Source of the DNA: Cystobasidium ongulense
Lineage: Eukaryota; Basidiomycota; Cystobasidiomycetes; Cystobasidiales; Cystobasidiaceae
Direction of reading: 5' to 3'
Assembly: GCA_022835595.1 (NCBI GenBank)
Contig: BQUP01000006.1
Coordinates: forward strand, 62,001-126,000
DNA length: 64,000 bases
In this document: in pieces, positions 45,460 through 56,146 of the stretch
How the letters are laid out: every line of letters begins with the position of its first letter
How positions within the stretch are numbered: the first letter of the stretch is position 1
Notes under the pieces: model-generated
What the model was told of the DNA's origin: nothing
Seen by the model: only the letters and a program-made list of their open reading frames with translations
The model's database searches: none
Translations under genes and position numbers: made by a program

Positions 45460-47689
45460 TTATGAGTGACCGTTCGCCGCGCCGTTGAGCTTTGAACTCT
45501 GCTTGGAAGGGACCAGGAAGCCTTTGAAGTACTCAAAGAGAGCCTCTGGCTGGTCCAGAGGCACGACATGACCAAGATAGCCATCTGGGCGAATGACGAT
45601 GAGTGCCCCTTGCATTGGGTCAACTGCAAAGATGGACGCTGGATCAGCGTTGCCGAACATTATGAGCATGATCAAATGTATGCGCTCACCTCCGTAGCTC
45701 TGGTGAGCTTCTTGATTAGCATCATAGTATGTCTTGCCGAAACTCTTCAATCCACCCATGGCATCGCCAGCCGCAACACCGCCAGAGCTTAAGACTGTGA
45801 CAGTCTTGATGGTGCTTCGAGGGAAAGTGTTCGCCCAAGTTGGCTCATCTACCTTGTCCAGGTAATTTCTCAAGTTGGTGAGCTTGGATTGAGTCACGAA
45901 AGGAACTCCAGCAAAGATCGTAACGTAGAATGCACCGTCATTGGGCATTAATCGCTGTAATGGGATTCTCTCATTTGTTCCCAAGCGTGTGACAAAGCCT
46001 TCTGGAGCACGCTCTCCTGGCTCGATTCCGGATAGAAGACCTCGAGGGACATTCTGGTTCAACAGATTGTCCACTTGGTAGCTGACTCCAAGACCGAGAG
46101 TGAAGGCGACAACTTTGGCATTATCAAACCATTGGTCGAGGATTTCATGAGGTGTTTCTGTTCGATCAGCGAATTTGGGTGGTAATTGACCAGAGGTGAG
46201 GGTGGAAATGATCTTGTCGTTTTCGATGACAGTGTTGACAGCAAAGCGACGTTCGATATCGTAGGTATCCAGTAGCTGTTGCGTACCGAAACCGCGAAGA
46301 CGGTAGGCTAACTTCCAGCCGAGGTTGACAGCATCAAGCACACCAGTATTGAGGCCTGAATAATGGGATACCCAAATGTCAGTTTTGGCCAACCCATATT
46401 CCTAACCAACACACTCACCTTGAGCACTTCCGGACGAATGGGTATGGCAAGCGTCACCAGCAAGAATAACACGGCCACTGATGAATTTTTCAGCCATCGC
46501 CTGACCGATGCCCTACATGTACAGTATACTCATGGTCAACAAGCCGCAACGAATGGAGGAATATCTATGACTCACATAAAGGGTAAACCAATCAAGCTTC
46601 TCAAACTCCAATGAGAATGGTGCAACGGCCTTTTTCGCTTCAGCCATGGCAACTTCGCCATTTACACCATCTTCACCGTACTTCTCAATGAGTTCTTTGC
46701 TGAAGACGTAACCGATGCGGATCTTGCCTTGGTCAATAGGGCACCACAGAACAAGCCCGTGTGTGGGGCTTTGTACAGAATTAAGTGTTCTTGGAGAAGG
46801 CATGTTGGTCTTCACTGAAGCCTGTATAACATCGGAATGAATTTAGTTTGCGTCGGGGGGCTACTATGGATACGCAAGAACCCACATCAATTCTTATCCA
46901 CTTGTTTGCTGAACGTTGGCCATTGAAGGCAATGCCAGACTCCCTTCTCACGGTCGATTTGCCACCATCTGCTCCGACGATGTATTTTCTGCAGGCCGGA
47001 TTTCAGTACGATTGAAAGAAGCCGGACGTTCAAAGGTATTCACTCACGATTCAACTTCATACGTTTCCCCTGTGACTTCGTTCTTGATTGTAGATCTGAC
47101 TGGGTACTCCAAGCTTTCGTCGACTGTGAAAGAAACGATGCTTTGCTGGTGGCGTGGTTTAAAGTCGTGCTTCTCGATTAGTGCTTCTTCAAAGTATCTT
47201 TCGATGATGCGTTGGCGGATGTGAAGACTGGCGGAGGAGACAATTAAGTGCGTGCACGTTAGAAACACCCGAGTGGTTTCTGTTGACTAACCTGAAGTTG
47301 AAGCGAGTGTCGGCGTGCTTGTGGAGATTCTGGCCGAAGGATAACCTGCGAGGACCGGACCATCAGCAAGTGCGGCATGTACTATGCGTGAGTGGTCAAG
47401 CTTACCCTCCTGGTACGGGCTTTCCGTTCTTGTAGTTGACGCCGGTCTTTGTGACAACTCCGTCGTTCATCAACGGTTCGGCCAAATCCAGCTGGTCTAG
47501 AAGCTCTAGCGTGCGGCACCACAGCGTGCAAGCTCGTCCATAGATGGGAGCATTGTCCTTGTCTTCTTTCTCAATCTGGATGACGCTGGTCTTGAAGCGG
47601 AGGAGCTGGTTTGCAAGTAGCAGGCCGATGGGACCAGCACCGACGACGAGGGTATCTACGCGTTCGACGGGCCGTTGCGTGTCGACCAT
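45460..47689 (-). CDS. FAD-dependent aromatic hydroxylase (phenol 2-monooxygenase-like)
   Basis: Flavoprotein that hydroxylates an aromatic ring using NAD(P)H and O2. The start at 47689 gives MVDTQRPVERVDTLVVGAGP with the dinucleotide fold GAGPIGLLLANQLLR, then IYGRACTLWCRTLELLDQL, HIRQRIIERYFEEAL, KYIVGADGGKSTVRR (exons joined near 47.04/46.97 kb), GLVLWCPIDQGKIRIGY, and the second FAD motif RVILAGDACHTHSS with GSAQGLNTGVLDAVNLGWKL. The C-terminal quarter is the thioredoxin-like dimerisation domain of phenol hydroxylases (FYVTIFAGVPFV, VIRPDGYLGHVVPLD). It ends LNGAANGHS with no peroxisomal signal. About five introns. It faces an MFS permease across 1.4 kb, which suggests joint control of uptake and breakdown of an aromatic acid or phenol. 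The substrate cannot be fixed from sequence. Confidence 0.9.
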
Positions 47690-49119
47690 TGCGGTGATGT
47701 TGATGTGGAATTTGATGAGTTGAAGCTACTCTACTAGTTTGGCCAAAGCTGTAACAAGCTTTGCTTCTCAATGCGAATATTCCAGCTGCTTCAAGTCTAC
47801 CTCTTGGATTGTATTATCGCGCCGATATGTCGCTCTCCTTCAAATCCCAGGAAGTGCAGGTAGGTGTGTCAAGCAGGCAGAGCTGTACCGGTATAGACAG
47901 GCGCTTAGGTGGACGTGCTGTACTGATTCACAAAACTAAATACTCACAACCGCGATTTCTCGAAAGCAAGCACTCCGCCTGTCCATTGCGGACGGAGTGC
48001 CCGTCGAGCGACCGGCCGACGCAACCCGGCTGATCAAGGTGGCCGATAAGTGAAGACGTTTGCCCAGAAGATTGGCGACAAGAAGAATTAAATTAGTACC
48101 TACATAGGTGTCTTGTAACTTATGACAGAAATGATAATAAACACCGTAAACTAATTTACTGGTGAAGCGTAAAGCTCATTATTGCAGAAGCGGAGATCTG
48201 GTGTTTATCACCGTCCTGTGTAATCGTCTGAAGCTATCGATATTTACAACGTATCCCACGAGTACGCCGACTGTGCCCTTCTCACTCATGAGATTCGTCC
48301 TGCTATCATAGACTTATCCGCCGGTTCAGATTACTACTGGTCCGTGTTGATGGCGACTACCGTAGTACGGTAATACCTAATAACTAACCCATGTAGCTGA
48401 CAGAGTGCCTCAGTTTGGTTACAAACGTCACCTAGTCAGCTCGCATATCACAATTAAGTTAACTGGGCCACCCCCGTGATAGTTACACCCTGTCCGGCTA
48501 TCATCGTTGCTATCATATGTACGCCAGCCAAGCCATGGAAAAGCTCACCGGTGATGGGGTGAGTCTGGACTCTGGATCAGCGGACTCTGGGCCCACGGCT
48601 GTACGAGCAATTGTGATTATTTACCGTATCCTCCACTACTCTTGACGGTGCTATCACGCCGTCGGACGCGGTATGCCGCGTGCGGTATTATGCTCAAAGG
48701 CCGATTATCACCTCTCCAGCCAATCAGCACGCTGACCGGGATTGATAACCCACAATCTTGGCTATCTGTCTTGCATTGTGGCACTTGCCAGCCATCCAGC
48801 AAAGCTTTTGCATGTCACGGCCACTCGTTCTAGAGCAGTCGTCTATCGCAGAATTGTTTCCTGCTACTCTCTTCTTCACTCCTAGACTGAAATATCCAGA
48901 CACTCTCCAACAGCAGTCTGTCTATCTGGCTTGGACACCTCGACACGACAAGCTTTTCCGGTCATAAAGCCGGCCTTTCTATCCATTCATCTATCGGGCG
49001 CCGATAGACGAACCTTTAGTTGGCAAGCTCACAGCAGGCTGAACGAACAGAGAACGAACAGTGTCTCCTTGTGCTTGACTCTGCAACCAAGACAGTCTAA
49101 TTCTCCAAGTTGAGAAAAG
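47690..49119. promoter_or_regulatory. Divergent promoter region monooxygenase-MFS
   Basis: 1.43 kb between two divergent starts with no gene seen. It is long enough for two regulated promoters. It carries several CGG/CCG triplets in inverted arrangements (near 47985-48020 and 48318-48375), including the palindrome listed separately, as fungal Zn2Cys6 activators often use. Confidence 0.5.
48358..48372. promoter_or_regulatory. Palindrome TACCGTAGTACGGTA, possible Zn2Cys6 site
   Basis: A perfect inverted repeat of 7 nt around one central base. It holds CCG and CGG spaced by five bases, an everted arrangement recognised by some fungal binuclear-zinc activators. It lies near the middle of the divergent monooxygenase-MFS promoter. 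Binding is an inference from position and symmetry. Confidence 0.35.
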
Positions 49120-51252
49120 ATGGCCAGCTCTACTGCACCAGTCATGCCGCTTCCCTTGGCAATCAAGGACCTTCATGATGGCGACTACAACGATACCGAA
49201 AAGGATGCTGGCATTGGTCACCCAATCACCGGTGTAAACAGTGGTCCAAACACCATTTACATTGACCCCATTGCTGAGCGGAAGCTCGTTCGCAAACAGG
49301 TGTGTAAACCATTTAAGGATACCTCAGAGATGCCCGAAAAGCTGAAGTCTCAATTCGCTCTCCGTTCTTTAGGACATGTTCGTCCTCCCTGCTGTAAGAC
49401 AGACGTCCAACATATACTTGCCGGAATATTTGACTGACGCTCTTCTTGCATCTCAGCTTGGAATAGCATACTTCTTATGCTTGTAAGTGGGATTGAGTGG
49501 TTGTCAACCAGCACCCTGCTGACCTTCATTCGTGACTCAGCTTGGACCGCACAAACTTGGGAAATGCCAAAGGTGCGTCTTCTAACACATGCGGCACGCC
49601 TTTTTAAGGAAACCATGGGCTCATTTCTTGTTTGCGTCTGTAGTTGCTGGTCTTGAAAAATCTCTCGGTCTCCAGACATACGACTTCAACATCGGTGCCT
49701 GCATTTACTACATCATTTACCTGTTCGCCGATATTCCTGGTGGTCTAGCTGTCAAGAAGTTTGGTTTCTGGATCGTACCCGCGGCCACCTTGAGTTTTGG
49801 TCTTGTCACTATGGCTACCGCTTTCATCCACAACCGAGGATCTTTCTTGTAAGGAGCTTTGTAAACTTACCACAACCTTCGTGTTCTCTGCTGACTTCTG
49901 CTTGCTCACATCGACAGTGTCATGCGTGTCCTTCTTGGCTTCACCGAGAGTTGCACTATGCCCGGATGCGCCTACATGCTCACTCGATACTACCGTCGTC
50001 GCGAGCTTACTGTTCGAATTGGTTTCTTTATGCTTTGTGCGTAGTTTGTTAAGGATATCAAACGAACCATGGGAGCTGATATTGACCTCCTCTATAGCCG
50101 CCGCTGCTACTGCGCAAGCATTCGGAGGTCTCCTAGCTTCCGGTTTCTTGGCTGTTCCAGCTATCGGTAATCTTGAAGACCGCTGGAGAAATATTTTCCT
50201 CTGTGAAGGTATCATCACCATGGGAGTTGCCGCCACCATGTTCTTCTGGTTCCCTAAAGATCCAGCAGACACGAAGATGTTCAACGAGGAGGAGCGCAAG
50301 CTTTCGCGAGACCGCTTCTTCGCCGATCAGCCTGCTATTCAAGAACACAAGGAAGCCATCGAGACTAAACTTATTATGAGAGCTTTGCTCTCGCCCGTTA
50401 CCCTCGCTTGCACTTGGCTATACATCTGCAACAACGTCACAGTTCAAGGTCTTTCCATCTTCACTGCCACAATTCTACGATCTGTTTACCCTGGAAGAAC
50501 AACTGTTCAAATTCAGCTTCTTGCTGTTCCTCCCCCAGTTGTCGGATTGGTTTTCGCTCTTTCCATGGCTTACATCGCCATGAAGACTGGAAGACACGCA
50601 TACTGTATCATGGGTTGCTTGGTCCTTGCTATCATTGGCTACTCTTTGTGGATTGTCGTGAGTAATCTGTGTCAGTGTCTCTCAGAGAGGCCATATATCT
50701 GACTGTCTGTCCTGGCCGTCTTTTTCAGTACCTCAACGACCCTCAAATCCGCTACGCTGCACTTTTCTTGACACAAATGGCTGGCTACGGCTACGGACCG
50801 TGAGAATCTATTGACCTGCTCTCTAGTGGCTAGGTCTAGTACTGACTTCTTGTGTCTCTGTAGTATTGTCCTCAGTTGGGCGACGGCGAATGCCTCTCCC
50901 GATACTGTCCGAGCTGTTACTGTCGCTTCCGTTACGGGCTTCGGTAACATCGGCTCCATCGTAGGCGTAAGTTAGCGCAGCAACCGGACGCCTTGAAGAA
51001 TTTGAGGCTGACTTGAAGCGTGTTTCCTAGACTTGGTCATACATCAACACTGATGCTAAGACGGGTTACCGTATCGGCAATGCCCTCAATCTGTCGATGG
51101 GATCAAGCGCATTCATCTCTGCAGCTCTTATCATGCTGTACATGCTCAAAGAGAACAAGGTGCGATCTGAAGGCAAGCGAGACCATCGTCTCAACGAAAA
51201 GGACGTACACTTGCTCGGAAGCAAACATCCTGAATTCCGCTACATCTATTAA
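49120..51252 (+). CDS. MFS permease, anion:cation symporter (allantoate permease-like) family
   Basis: Twelve-span plasma-membrane importer, probably of an organic anion. The start at 49120 gives a 60-residue polar N-terminus ending IDPIAERKLVRK. The family pattern LDRTNLGNAK follows span 1, then GLQTYDFNIGACIYYIIYLF, ADIPGGLAVKKFGFW, RVLLGFTESCTMPGCAYMLT, the loop RYYRRRELTVRIGFF, AFGGLLASGFL, and WRNIFLCEGIITMGVAATMF with FFWFPKDPADTKMFNEEERK. The second half has AMKTGRHAYCIMG, YAALFLTQMAGYGYGP, VLSWATANASPDTVRAVTVA and TGFGNIGSIVGTWSYINTDA. It ends at 51252 (HPEFRYIY). About nine exons. These are ACS-family traits shared with Dal5/Tna1-like carriers. Next to a phenol-hydroxylase-like gene, an aromatic acid is a plausible cargo, which is inference only. 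Confidence 0.9.
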
Positions 51253-52420
51253 AACTGTGGATGGCAGAATAAGTAACCAATGATTAGATCAGTGAACGTA
51301 AATATATCGAGCAAGAGATGAGAATGAAGTGACTTACCATGCAGTCCAAACTCTAGATCTTATGTAGCTGTGCTAGTGCATGCGTAAAGGGAGTAAAGTG
51401 AGGTTTCCTGGGTTAGTGTAAGAAAGAGGGGGGTCTATCGTCTGGATCTGCCCACTATGATCGTCTATAATCTTGACCGTGTATATGCAGGAGTATAATG
51501 TTGGTCATAGATCATTCCAGTGATTGATATATGAGGACATAAAGCCTGTCAAGCAGCCGTCTAACGCATGAGCATTATCGGTGAATTTGTTTGCCACCGA
51601 CTCGGAGGCCTTGGATTTTCTGATAAATTTCAACAGCAATTTTAACTGGAACCAACCGTCCACGAGGTGCAGAAGGCACGCGACGCACCATACACCAATG
51701 AATTATCTCCTCCATCGCTTGCCTGAGCAGCTGTCGGTCACAGAGTGGCTACCTGGGCAAAGCATGGCCCGCCTCAAGTGCCTACAAGCCGCACCGCGCT
51801 GCACGCATGGCAGGATTCGCATCAGCAGGGCTGCCTCATGACCGATAGACTGTCTCTATCTGGCTGACTATACGTCGTAATGCGTAAACAAGGTCTCAAT
51901 TCGATACTACTGTGCTATGCTCAGTCGCTCACTGTGCCTTCCGTAAGGTAGTTCTAGAGACTGTCTATTACGGTACAGCCGATCACCATTTTCCGCATCT
52001 GCTCCCCACCCTGCCGTTTCTGAGACATTCATATGATGACTGACACAGTTCACAAGGGCGATGCATGGCACTTGAAAACACATCGTAATCGTGAACACGT
52101 GTGGACCGCTCTCTCTCTCGGTGATGTGGGGCGCCAGTCTGGCAGGTCCAGGCAGGAAGTATGCTGCCGGCGACACCGGCGATTGCTTGGAGGCTGTTCA
52201 CTGCCTGTCTGTGCCGTAAGCTATGGCTGTGAGCTAGCAGTGCAAGGTAAGTCTGTCAGGTCTGTGACTTTGCGGCTTTTGTACTGCCTCCCGTGAGGCG
52301 AGCAAAAAGTAAATGCAGAGCGGGGCTCATTTATCTTTCTCATCTTCGCTCCTCCAGCCGGCTCTTCCTTTCCTTACTTTACAATTTCCCACTCCGATAC
52401 ATCCTGACACAGACTTCAAT
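51253..52420. other. Intergenic region; right end is the start of duplication copy A
   Basis: About 1.17 kb between the permease and secreted gene A. No gene is seen. From roughly 52118 the sequence is recognisably similar to 55845 onwards (for example GCAAGG, GTAAGCTATG and TTTTGTACTGCC words in the same order), so the promoter of the secreted gene lies within the duplicated segment. Confidence 0.55.
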
Positions 52421-54839
52421 ATGAAGGCTGCCATCCTAGCTGCTGCTGCTTTTGTAGCTGGAGCTGCTGCTCAAGGCAAGAGCCAAAGCAAAGTCAACCC
52501 TCCAAACCACGCCACGCCAGGCCCAGGTACGCTGCAAAGGTAGAACGCGGTATTAGACGAGACTAATTTCCCACTCTTCCCTACCCGTGCAGGCTACTAC
52601 ATCTACCAGGATGTCGACTACATTTCGACACCCAATGGTAACATCGTCAGTCTGACACGTACAACCTGGCGGATATGTCCATGATTACTGATAAACGCAC
52701 AATATATTCCTCACTGTCTGCTTGCATCCATGGTCACAGAGTGCCTGTCTGAGCGTCCAGACTCTTCGATCGGTGTGTCACCTCTGCCCAGCTTTTCGCC
52801 ACCCCCATTTGAGCTGAAACCGCCTTCTCTTTACAGAAATGTTATTCCGCAGGTCTCAAGGCGAAGAGCCTGTAAGATTTGCTTCCTTGAGAACGCCGCG
52901 TGGCTATCAGCTGAACTGTTTGGTCTTGTCTTTCCAGACAAGCCGAGTGGGAATGCCTATGCTCCCCAGATGCTGCATACACCGTCACCCAATGCTTCGC
53001 AAAGAACTACCAGAAATTAAACCAAACAGCACAGGACAACTACTATGAGGACTTCTTGGACTATACCTATGTATGCATCACGCAAACTCAGGGCCGAATT
53101 GTCTCCAACTCCAAGCTGATCAGTATGTCGACACTTTGTACAGGACTGTTATTGCGGGGTCACCCAACACGATGTCACTTACAACAGAACAACTGGCCAA
53201 CCTTTCATTGCAAGTCTTCCGTTTTTAAGGTATTGGCTACATCCACTGACCCATCTTGCATTCTGCTACATACAGGCTGGCTTTACTGGAGACTGCATCC
53301 TTCCTCCTGCCAACGGCTGCCCTGCACCCCAGACCCCTTCCAACCCACCGACTCCAAAACCACCTTGCGGATGTGTTCCACCCCCTCAGCCAGTATGTGC
53401 ATGCTGGAGATCTGCTGTCACATCTTATAGCTAATGTCCTCCATCCAGCCCAAGCCTCCTTGCCCAAGCGGCTACCATCGCGTTAACGAATGCTGCGTTC
53501 CCAATCCACCACCTTGTGACGAGTGCTACGCTCCCAAAGAGATAGACTCTCAAGGCAAATGTAATTGCCCGTGGTACCTGATTCCAGACGGGGACTCTTG
53601 CCGTTATCCTGAATGCCCAGGTTATCCATTGGAAGTCTTCGTCAACGGCTGCTATGGCGGATATTGCACGTAAGTGGCAAATGCTTGCTGTAGCAAGCTT
53701 GACAAGCAAGCCATTACTGATCTGATCCAATAAATGCGCAGATGCATCGGAGGATACGAATACAACAGCGAAGGCGTTTGTGTCAAGATCTGCGGTTGGG
53801 GAGAGATATCTGACGGTAATGGAGGCTGCACTGCGTGCCCATCACCCGAAATTCCAGATTATAATGGGGTAAGTCAACTTAAGCAGGGAAAGATCCAGGC
53901 ATATTGTTACATCTCTGACGTATTTGCCTCTTACAGCAATGTGTCTGCCCCGTTGACTACGGTTATACAATCATCAATGGAGAGTGCGTACTAGGCTGCC
54001 CTGTCAATGAAGAAGTAAGCTCGACAACGGATCCAATCTTTGGCTAGCCCTGTTACTGATCACTCCGAGCACCAGTTCTCTTATGGTGGCGGTGGATGCT
54101 ACTGCCCTGACGGCTTTTATTACGACACGAATGGGGATTGTGAACCTGCCCTATGCGAGAGCTGGACCCCTGAATGTTACCCAGGCTATCCAGGTATAGA
54201 TAATATCACGGACCCGGTCGTTGTGGTGAGAACATGTCCGGACTACGCTGCGTGAAAGGTACCGATACTGACATTCTCTTAAAACTGTAGAACTACACAT
54301 CTAGTGCTCCAGAACCCGTCTCTTACACTGGTACAATGGAATACAATACCAGCTTGTACACTGCTACCGCGACTGCTCCACCACTCACCGAGCTTCCACC
54401 CACTCTCGTGCCCACAACTGCGCCCTCCATCCAGACGACCATCGATTCTGGCAATGCCACTACCACCGCTCCTGCTGGCGACAGCTCGACGGCTGCTGAT
54501 ACCACAACCGGCTCAGATTCCGATACATCTACAAGTCTTGACAGCCCAACTTCACCCCCAGACTCTTCCTCAGATGCTGGCACGCCAACTACCGATACAC
54601 CAAGTGAGCCGACTAGTGCTTCTGCGGACTCTGGAGCTGGCGGCGGCGGAGGAGGGGGAGAAAGCACCGCAGGTGGTGATGGCGGAGGCAGTGGCGGTAG
54701 CCCCACCCAAGGATCCGACACAGGAGGGTCTGGAGGAGCGGGAGGTGACACAGGAGGTACAGGAGGCGACTCAGGAGCTGGCTCAGGAGGAGGTGAAACC
54801 GCAACTGCCAGAATGCGCCGCCGAGGAAGATGGAATTAA
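52421..54839 (+). CDS. Secreted cysteine-rich protein A (tandem paralogue)
   Basis: Not a family I can name. The start at 52421 gives a signal peptide MKAAILAAAAFVAGAAAQ, then SKVNPPNHATPGPGYYIYQD. Short exons follow: ECLSERPDSSI, EMLFR, then QAEWECLCSPDAAYTVTQCF, a CFEM-like cysteine pattern. In paralogue B the Arg in CLSERP is Cys, so A has lost one Cys. Next come a DNYYEDFLDYTYVC block, a GDCILPPANGCP block, Pro/Cys-rich PKPPCPSGYHRVNECC, then EGF-like Cys-rich units (KCNCPWYLIPDGDSC, VCVKICGWGEISDGNGGC, GGGGCYCPDGFYYDTNGDC). The C-terminal part is Thr/Ser/Pro-rich with many possible O-glycosylation sites, then Gly-rich, ending ARMRRRGRWN. About 11 exons. Not all middle borders were resolved. 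No GPI signal is seen. A cell-surface or secreted structural or host-contact role is possible. Confidence 0.72.
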
Positions 54840-55269
54840 ACGGCTTCACGACTACCTCAGTATTCTTAGCAAGCAAGGCAGCATAATCACGTACCTCACG
54901 CACTAAGGTGATATATCCCTCTCTTGTTCTATACCTTTAATGGGTAGACACCTCCGTTACAAACGTTAATTCTTTAGCAGCGATGAACTGAATTCTGGGC
55001 TATTGCGATGAAGCAACTATTTCGAAATATATGTATCCTACCTTTAAAAACAAGATGTATCGGGTACTTTTGGGATGGGTTATTAAGGACTATTTCCTGC
55101 AGACTAGTATGCAACTAAGTCCTACGAGTCAATCTGGTCTGCTGCTTTTGCATCACGAGCGATACTTCGCTCAATCTAGTGCAGTGAAGCTGACCGTGAG
55201 CCGAGTACCGAGGTATCGCCACCTGTACCATGCAATGCAAAGAAGCACGCCCGCCTTGTCGAGGTGATT
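54840..55269. other. Spacer downstream of secreted gene A
   Basis: About 430 bp that match, with divergence, the spacer after secreted gene B (about 58961-59330). No gene seen. Confidence 0.5.
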
Positions 55270-55830
55270 AGAAATCTATAAGACTTGCTCCTTCAAACTG
55301 CCCGAACCCTGGCTCGTGTTCATTGCTTTGACATGCACAAACCCGATCGTAGCAGTGTCGCCCGCATCCGTCTCCAGTCGGCCAGCATCACACCGCCAAC
55401 TGCGATGCAGCCACATGTAGACTCGCGCTTGTACGTACAGTAAACACTGCCGTCTCTGCTCGAAAGTGCTGCTTCCACGGCTGCAAGAACGCGTCCATGC
55501 CACCGCAGGACCTGGCAAAGAAACCCAAGACGTGAACTTGCCAGCCTGCAAGCATGCTCGCAAGGCAATCAATAGGGCTCTCCGTGATAAGAAGACACAG
55601 CAATGGGAGTCGTGCGCTTCTTCTGTCAGCAAGTCGGCCGAAGTCCCTCCCGAAACTTCATCGTCGGGCGCTGCTGTCGAGGTGCCGCGAGAGTCACTTC
55701 ACGGTGATGAAGCTGCAGGTGCATCCTTGACTGACAGGATCTTGACAGGCATTCCATATCTAGACATGAAGGCTAATATGTCGGTGCTTCCTCCCATGGC
55801 ACTTTCAGACAAGCATAACGCAGTGACGAG
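55270..55830 (+). pseudogene. Diverged fragment of the 5' end of the Ser/Pro-rich gene
   Basis: This stretch resembles 59390-60000, which contains the leader, first exon and start of intron 1 of the large gene at the right end. Shared words include GCAAGAACGCGTCC followed by CATGCCA, AAGGCAATCAA, and TCGTCGGGCGCTG. The copy of exon 1 (about 55549-55735) is out of frame partway along, has no following exons, and stops where copy B of the duplication begins. It is best read as a host-gene fragment left by the tandem duplication, without function as a protein. It could still contribute to a transcript. Confidence 0.65.
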
Positions 55831-56146
55831 ATAGTATTGCGTTGCGGTGCTGTGGGGCACGAGTCTGGAAGCCTGAAGGCAGGAAGCGTTCTCGCCGGCG
55901 ATTGCTTGCAAGGCTGTTCGCTGCCTACTGTACAGTAAGCTATGCCTGTGCCAGCAGTGCAAGGGCAGTGTACCTGGCCTGTCAGTTCTGTGGACCTGCA
56001 TTTTTTGTACTGCCCCCGCACAGCCAGCGAATAAGTAATGTACAAAGTGGGGCTCGTCTTTATATTTCATCTTCTTCGCTGTTCCACTCAGCTCTCCCTC
56101 TTCCTTCTTCACAAACTTCATACCTCAGACTTCCTGAGTCTTCAAT

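Larger units (their letters stand above)
52118..55840. repeat. Tandem duplication, copy A
   Basis: First unit of a direct tandem duplication. In order it holds the promoter, a secreted cysteine-rich gene, the 3' spacer (with AAAACAAGATGTATCGGGTA at about 55050) and a diverged copy of the 5' end of the next gene. Each block has its match in the same order in copy B. The borders are estimates by eye. Confidence 0.75.

Noticed and set aside
54323-54751. Minus-strand Pro/Val-rich frame opposite the tail of secreted gene A
   Set aside because: Antisense shadow of the Thr/Ser/Gly-rich exon; no start context or domain.
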